Assembly: GCA_039029395.1 (NCBI GenBank)
Contig: JBCCGG010000016.1
Span: forward strand, 49,780-113,779
Reading direction: 5' to 3'
Length of the DNA stretch: 64,000 nt
Origin: JBCCGG01 sp039029395
GTDB lineage: Bacteria > Pseudomonadota > Alphaproteobacteria > Kiloniellales > JAKSDN01
Shown here: one piece after another, positions 60,603 through 64,000 of the stretch
Position numbering within the stretch: the stretch's first letter is position 1
How the letters are laid out: each line of letters begins with the position of its first letter
Notes under the pieces: generated by a model
Seen by the model: only the letters and a program-made list of their open reading frames with translations
The model's database searches: none
Told to the model about the DNA's origin: nothing
Translations under genes and position numbers: made by a program

Positions 60603-61628
60603 ATGGAACAGAGCCACGAGAGCCCGCCCCACGGTTCATCCCCTAAGGGCGGCGACGATACCACCGACGCCCACAAGCCGACCGCCCGCAAGCTCCTGAG
60701 CGAAGACCAGGAGGCCGAGGTCCGTGAGCTGCGCGCCCAGCGCGCCGAGACCAGGCGCACCACCGTGCCCGGCCTGGAGGAGATCCTCTACGAGCCCATG
60801 CCGGTGCTCGACCACGGCTTCGTGCGCGTCGTCGACTACATGGGCGACGACGCGGCGATCTGCCAGGCGGCGCGGGTCTCCTACGGCCGGGGCACCAAGC
60901 ACGTGCGCCAGGACTCCGGCCTGATCAACTACCTGATGCGCCACCGGCACACCACGCCCTTCGAGATGTGCGAGATCAAGTACCACGTGAAGCTGCCGAT
61001 CTTCGTGGCGCGCCAGTGGATCCGCCACCGCACGGCCAACGTGAATGAGTACTCGGCGCGCTACTCGGTGTTGGACCGGGAGTTCTACATCCCGGCGCCC
61101 GAGCAGCTGGCGGCGCAGTCCCAAGGCAACCGCCAGGGCCGGGGCGACGTGCTGGAGGGCGAGGAGGCGGCCCGGGTGCTCGAGCTGCTCAAGGCCGACG
61201 CGGCGCGCTGCTACGACAGCTACGAGGAGATGCTCAACGAGCGCCAGGACGGCGAGGTCATCGACCCGGCGCGCTCGGGCCTGGCGCGCGAGCTGGCGCG
61301 CATGAACCTGCCGCTCAACGTCTATACCCAGTGGTACTGGAAGCTGGACCTCCATAACCTGCTGCACTTCGTCCACCTGCGCGCCGACGGCCACTCCCAG
61401 TACGAGATCCGGGCCTATGCCGAGGTGCTGCAGGAGACCGTCAAGCGCTGGGTCCCGATCGCCTTCGGCGCCTTCAAGGACAACGTCATCGAGGGCGCCC
61501 AGCTCTCCGGCCCGGCGCTCGCGGTGGTGCGAAGGATGCTGAAGGGCGAGGACGTGTGTCTCGAGGACTCCGGCCTCTCGGCCCGGGAATGGCGCGAGCT
61601 GCAGGCGGTGCTGGGGCAAGACGGCTGA
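60603..61628 (+). CDS. thyX: Flavin-dependent thymidylate synthase ThyX
   Basis: 341 residues from the ATG at 60603. The ThyX signature RHRTANVNEYSARY runs from R141 to Y154, preceded by HRHTTPFEMCEIKYHVKLPIFVARQW and followed by LPLNVYTQWYWKLDLHNLLHFVHLR. It makes dTMP from dUMP using FAD, NADPH and methylene-tetrahydrofolate. An acidic and charged N-terminal extension (about 1-60) precedes the catalytic domain. Single gene, 40 bases after the rhombosortase. Confidence 0.96.
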   Translation: MEQSHESPPHGSSPKGGDDTTDAHKPTARKLLSEDQEAEVRELRAQRAETRRTTVPGLEEILYEPMPVLDHGFVRVVDYMGDDAAICQAARVSYGRGTKHVRQDSGLINYLMRHRHTTPFEMCEIKYHVKLPIFVARQWIRHRTANVNEYSARYSVLDREFYIPAPEQLAAQSQGNRQGRGDVLEGEEAARVLELLKADAARCYDSYEEMLNERQDGEVIDPARSGLARELARMNLPLNVYTQWYWKLDLHNLLHFVHLRADGHSQYEIRAYAEVLQETVKRWVPIAFGAFKDNVIEGAQLSGPALAVVRRMLKGEDVCLEDSGLSAREWRELQAVLGQDG

Positions 61629-61836
61629 GGGCTGAGCGGCGGCGCCAGGCCGAGCGGCCGGCGGGCAGGACCGAGGTCTAGGTTGTTGGGCGTGGAGGCC
61701 TATTCAACTTGCCGGAACCCCTCCCAAAAGGAGTCCGTGAGGAACGACCCCATGCACTCGGGCATATAGGGCGAATCGGCGTTTTTTGGTGCAGCCCGGG
61801 GGCGGGCCGAGGGCGCGGATTTGGGTGTTTTTCGGG

Positions 61837-61894
61837 TACATCATGGGGCATGATGTTAGGAATTCCGGATAGATCATGATGCATGGTGTTAGAA
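61837..61894. repeat. Tandem palindromic repeat, two copies 33 bases apart
   Basis: Copy 1 (61837-61861) contains ACATCATG-GGG-CATGATGT, with perfect 8-base arms at 61838-61856. Copy 2 (61870-61894) is a diverged version, TAGATCATGATGCATGGTG and on. Their starts are 33 bases apart, about three helical turns, as for paired operators. Confidence 0.65.
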
Positions 61895-62046
61895 GAAGCG
61901 ACGCCAAATAGGATAGATGGCCTGCGAGTTGGGGCAAAGCGTGACCCGGCGATGGGATTGTAGTCCTAGCGCACCGGCGGCAGGACCAAGGGGGACCGCG
62001 GTCTGGTCGCGCCCTTGGACGAGGACACGCGGCGCGCCGGGGAAAG

Positions 62047-62063
62047 CCTTAACTGCGATGCTG
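62047..62063 (+). repeat. 17-bp direct repeat, left copy
   Basis: CCTTAACTGCGATGCTG is found here and again exactly at 63835-63851, on either side of the AT-rich insert with the coiled-coil gene. It could mark integration boundaries; no integrase is present. Confidence 0.6.
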
Positions 62064-62285
62064 CTCCTTTGCCCAAGCCGAGATCCTTTGCTGACAGCTA
62101 AGTTGGATCTATGTCCGCTTAAACGAGACTCTGAGCATTTCTATTGATCAAAGAAAATCTAGCAAATGCCTAAAACTCTTGATCAGCCACCTAGGTCAAT
62201 TAAATTGGTTGCAAATCTTTCATGGCACGAACGATCTAAGGGAGTTGCGTTTGCGCTTTCCTAAGACCTCAAAGGAACCAATTCA

Positions 62286-63791
62286 ATGGTAAACGAATGG
62301 GAATCAACTATTGAAGCTCTTGGCACATTGAGGGAACTGAGAGAAGAAGTTACGTCGAAATTGAACTCAATAGCAAGTGCAGATGGCAGTAAGTACGATA
62401 CAACTATTGGGATTCCAGGAGTAGGTTACTCAATAACAGAAGTTGATCTGCGAATAATTGGATTGCTCGAACTCGCTCTTGAACTTAAACCAGAAAACAA
62501 TTCCCTTATAGTTCCACAGAACCTTGTACTTAGCTTTCGCAAACAATTGAACCAGATTATAAATCACTATAGTGCGGTTAATGGTGGCTTAGAAAAGGTC
62601 GAGAGCGAAGGAGGTGGAGTTGGTAGCTTTGATCTAACGGATTCACCAAGAATAGTTAGCAAGAATGAAAAGATAGTGGTGGAGCTAGGCGGGAACTTTA
62701 AGAATATTTGGAATAACTCAGAAGCTGGTCTATCTAATGTTTATACATTGATTCAAATGTTTGGCACGAAGAGTTTCGGCGATTTTTCGGGAGCTTTCGC
62801 TGCGTTGTCCAACCTGACAAAACGTTTCGAAAAAGAAAGACTGGAACTTCATGAAGCGTGTTCGCAACAGCAAGAGAACATGAAACAGGTCTTAGAAAAT
62901 GGACAGAAGGTCTTTGAAGAGCTATCTCGGATAACAAAGAGCTCAAGCCAACTTCAGGAAGAACTTTCACGTGTCAAATCTGAGGGCGACAATGACCGCA
63001 AGACCCTCGCTGAGTATGCAAGCGAAGGCACAAATAAGATTGCCTCGATTCGAGCAACAAGTGAGGACGCCGCGAAACTCAAACAGAACGTAGATAGCTA
63101 CCAAGCTCAGTTTACGGATTTTCAATCACAATTGGATGCTCGGCAAACGGCCATAAAAAACGGTACGGAGCGGCAACAGTCGCTTCTGGAGAACTTGGAG
63201 AAGATTGAGGAAACCATTCAAGATACAAATCAGCGGTCAGAAAGCATGCTTTCAGGAGCGACCGTTGCGGGACTTGCTAGTTCATTTGGCGGCATTCGTG
63301 ACGATTTAACCATAGAGCTAAGAAACGCTCGTCGAATTTTCTACTTCTCTATCTTGGTTTTGTTCCTGTCCGTTATTCCTCTCATGGCCTACGTTTTTCC
63401 AGGTATCTTCGGTGATCTGGGAGGGGTGCCTGCTAGTTTGACGCAAGGCAATGACAAGGTAGGCGCGTTAGAATTCCTAGGGCAAGTAGCGGCGAGAGCG
63501 CTCTTGTTGATACCTGCCGCTTGGTTCGCAAAGTTTGCCGCAGCTCGTCACGCAGCGTTGTTTCGTTTGAAGGAGCATTACGCCTACAAGTACTCTGTAG
63601 CGTCATCAGTCGATGGATTCAAACAACAAGCAGCGCCCTATCAGGATCAGATTGCCGCAGCCACGTTCTTTGAATTGACATTCAACCCCGCCGACAAGAT
63701 GGACGCGAAATCTACCGAATTACGCCATCCCAATCCAGCGATGGAGTGGCTGATGAAAAAATTGAAACTGACTCATGATGGAGAAAGCTAA
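62286..63791 (+). CDS. Coiled-coil membrane protein of unknown function in AT-rich insert
   Basis: 501 residues. The first 180 are mixed and may form a globular domain (GIPGVGYSITEVDLRIIGLLELALEL). A long coiled coil follows (about 185-330; LTKRFEKERLELHEACSQQ, ELSRITKSSSQLQEELSRVKSEGD). Two membrane segments (IFYFSILVLFLSVIPLMAYVFPGIF; ARALLLIPAAWFAKFAAA) lead to a C-terminal cytoplasmic region FRLKEHYAYKYSVASSVDGFKQQAAPYQ. GC is far below the neighbourhood. The layout is reminiscent of membrane-tethered sensor or effector proteins in defence islands, but no known defence domain was identified; function unknown. Confidence 0.75.
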   Translation: MVNEWESTIEALGTLRELREEVTSKLNSIASADGSKYDTTIGIPGVGYSITEVDLRIIGLLELALELKPENNSLIVPQNLVLSFRKQLNQIINHYSAVNGGLEKVESEGGGVGSFDLTDSPRIVSKNEKIVVELGGNFKNIWNNSEAGLSNVYTLIQMFGTKSFGDFSGAFAALSNLTKRFEKERLELHEACSQQQENMKQVLENGQKVFEELSRITKSSSQLQEELSRVKSEGDNDRKTLAEYASEGTNKIASIRATSEDAAKLKQNVDSYQAQFTDFQSQLDARQTAIKNGTERQQSLLENLEKIEETIQDTNQRSESMLSGATVAGLASSFGGIRDDLTIELRNARRIFYFSILVLFLSVIPLMAYVFPGIFGDLGGVPASLTQGNDKVGALEFLGQVAARALLLIPAAWFAKFAAARHAALFRLKEHYAYKYSVASSVDGFKQQAAPYQDQIAAATFFELTFNPADKMDAKSTELRHPNPAMEWLMKKLKLTHDGES

Positions 63792-64000
63792 GGCATACAA
63801 TTCTGACTGACAAAGAATCTCTCCTTCCACCCCACCTTAACTGCGATGCTGGCCAGGTCGCGCAATGCGAAAAAACAGTGAATGCCTTTTTACCCCGCCC
63901 GCCCCCGTGGGGGCCCCCCGGGGACCCCCCCAAGTAAACACACACCACAATAGCGTTTAAGCCAACAAACCAGTTAAATCCGAACCCAGAGCCCCCCCCC
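63792..64000. other. Right flank and C-rich window edge
   Basis: No gene. It holds the right copy of the 17-bp direct repeat, a GC-rich segment near 63890-63935 (CGTGGGGGCCCCCCGGGGAC), and ends in a run of nine Cs. The composition changes abruptly and looks unlike coding or regulatory DNA in the rest of the window, so sequencing or assembly error is possible here. Confidence 0.5.
63835..63851 (+). repeat. 17-bp direct repeat, right copy
   Basis: Exact second copy of CCTTAACTGCGATGCTG, 44 bases after the coiled-coil gene. The two copies are 1.79 kb apart; a 17-base exact match is unlikely by chance in 64 kb. Confidence 0.6.

Larger units (their letters stand above)
61629..62285. other. Long intergenic region with tandem palindromes and left direct repeat
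   Basis: About 650 bases without a convincing gene. It contains the tandem palindrome pair (61837-61894), a T-run after GAATCGGCG (about 61770), and the left copy of a 17-base direct repeat (62047-62063). GC falls sharply beyond about 62070. AAGGAA precedes the downstream start by about eight bases. Confidence 0.6.

Overview
The window is GC-rich chromosomal DNA from a Gram-negative bacterium, most likely a free-living alphaproteobacterium of the Rhodospirillales/Kiloniellales type. This is an inference from the complete mreBCD-mrdA-rodA locus, many TRAP and ABC solute-binding proteins, thyX, exosortase-A-type exopolysaccharide genes and short ATGA/GTGA gene overlaps. No 16S or other taxonomic marker is present.

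Layout. (1) 1-9.0 kb: edge of an exopolysaccharide/exosortase locus (tail of a UDP-GlcNAc 2-epimerase, an O-antigen-ligase-like protein, an asparagine-synthetase-like protein, a secreted beta-helix protein). It is followed by a compact cassette: a Tat-exported protein under a clear sigma-54 promoter with two matching upstream boxes, then PqqD-like, HprK-like and nucleotidyltransferase genes. This is the best candidate here for a poorly described peptide or protein modification system. (2) 9.2-14.8 kb: rod-shape operon mreB-mreC-mreD-mrdA-rodA, then tRNA-Lys(CTT). (3) 15-24.7 kb: msrA, moaA, small unknowns, an S9 peptidase, an NlpC/P60 hydrolase, a large multi-cluster ferredoxin-like protein, a Sel1 protein, a 50-residue DUF3096 membrane protein and an AhpD-like protein. 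(4) 24.9-34.2 kb: an acidic repeat protein, two acetyltransferases, an alpha/beta hydrolase lipoprotein, gamma-glutamyltransferase, a second mreB paralogue, PPK2 and a DUF6338-like membrane protein. (5) 34.2-45 kb: two GntR regulators around a TAXI protein, a class IV aminotransferase and a dctPQM TRAP operon. The 3' end of dctM is duplicated as a decayed fragment beyond an AT-rich insert carrying two unknown secreted proteins; a PotD-like binding protein follows. (6) 45-50.3 kb: a DppA-like binding protein with a dehydrogenase small subunit, a GMC flavoprotein and a transglutaminase-like protein. (7) 50.4-61.6 kb: a class III cyclase, then a TetR-controlled region. A divergent tetR faces an operon encoding a hydrolase-methyltransferase fusion, a phosphatase and an EF-G relative without its GTPase domain. 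The same operator recurs 5 kb away before a VIT/vWA protein with a GlyGly-CTERM-like tail and its adjacent rhombosortase; thyX follows. (8) 61.6-64 kb: an AT-rich insert with one coiled-coil membrane protein, bracketed by a 17-bp direct repeat, then C-rich sequence at the window edge.

How the parts fit: the left arm combines exopolysaccharide assembly with a sigma-54-regulated export/modification cassette. The right arm looks like an envelope regulon in which one TetR protein controls lipid- or envelope-acting enzymes and a rhombosortase-processed surface protein. Start sites were chosen from overlaps and ribosome-binding sites. All functional calls are from reading motifs, without database searches.
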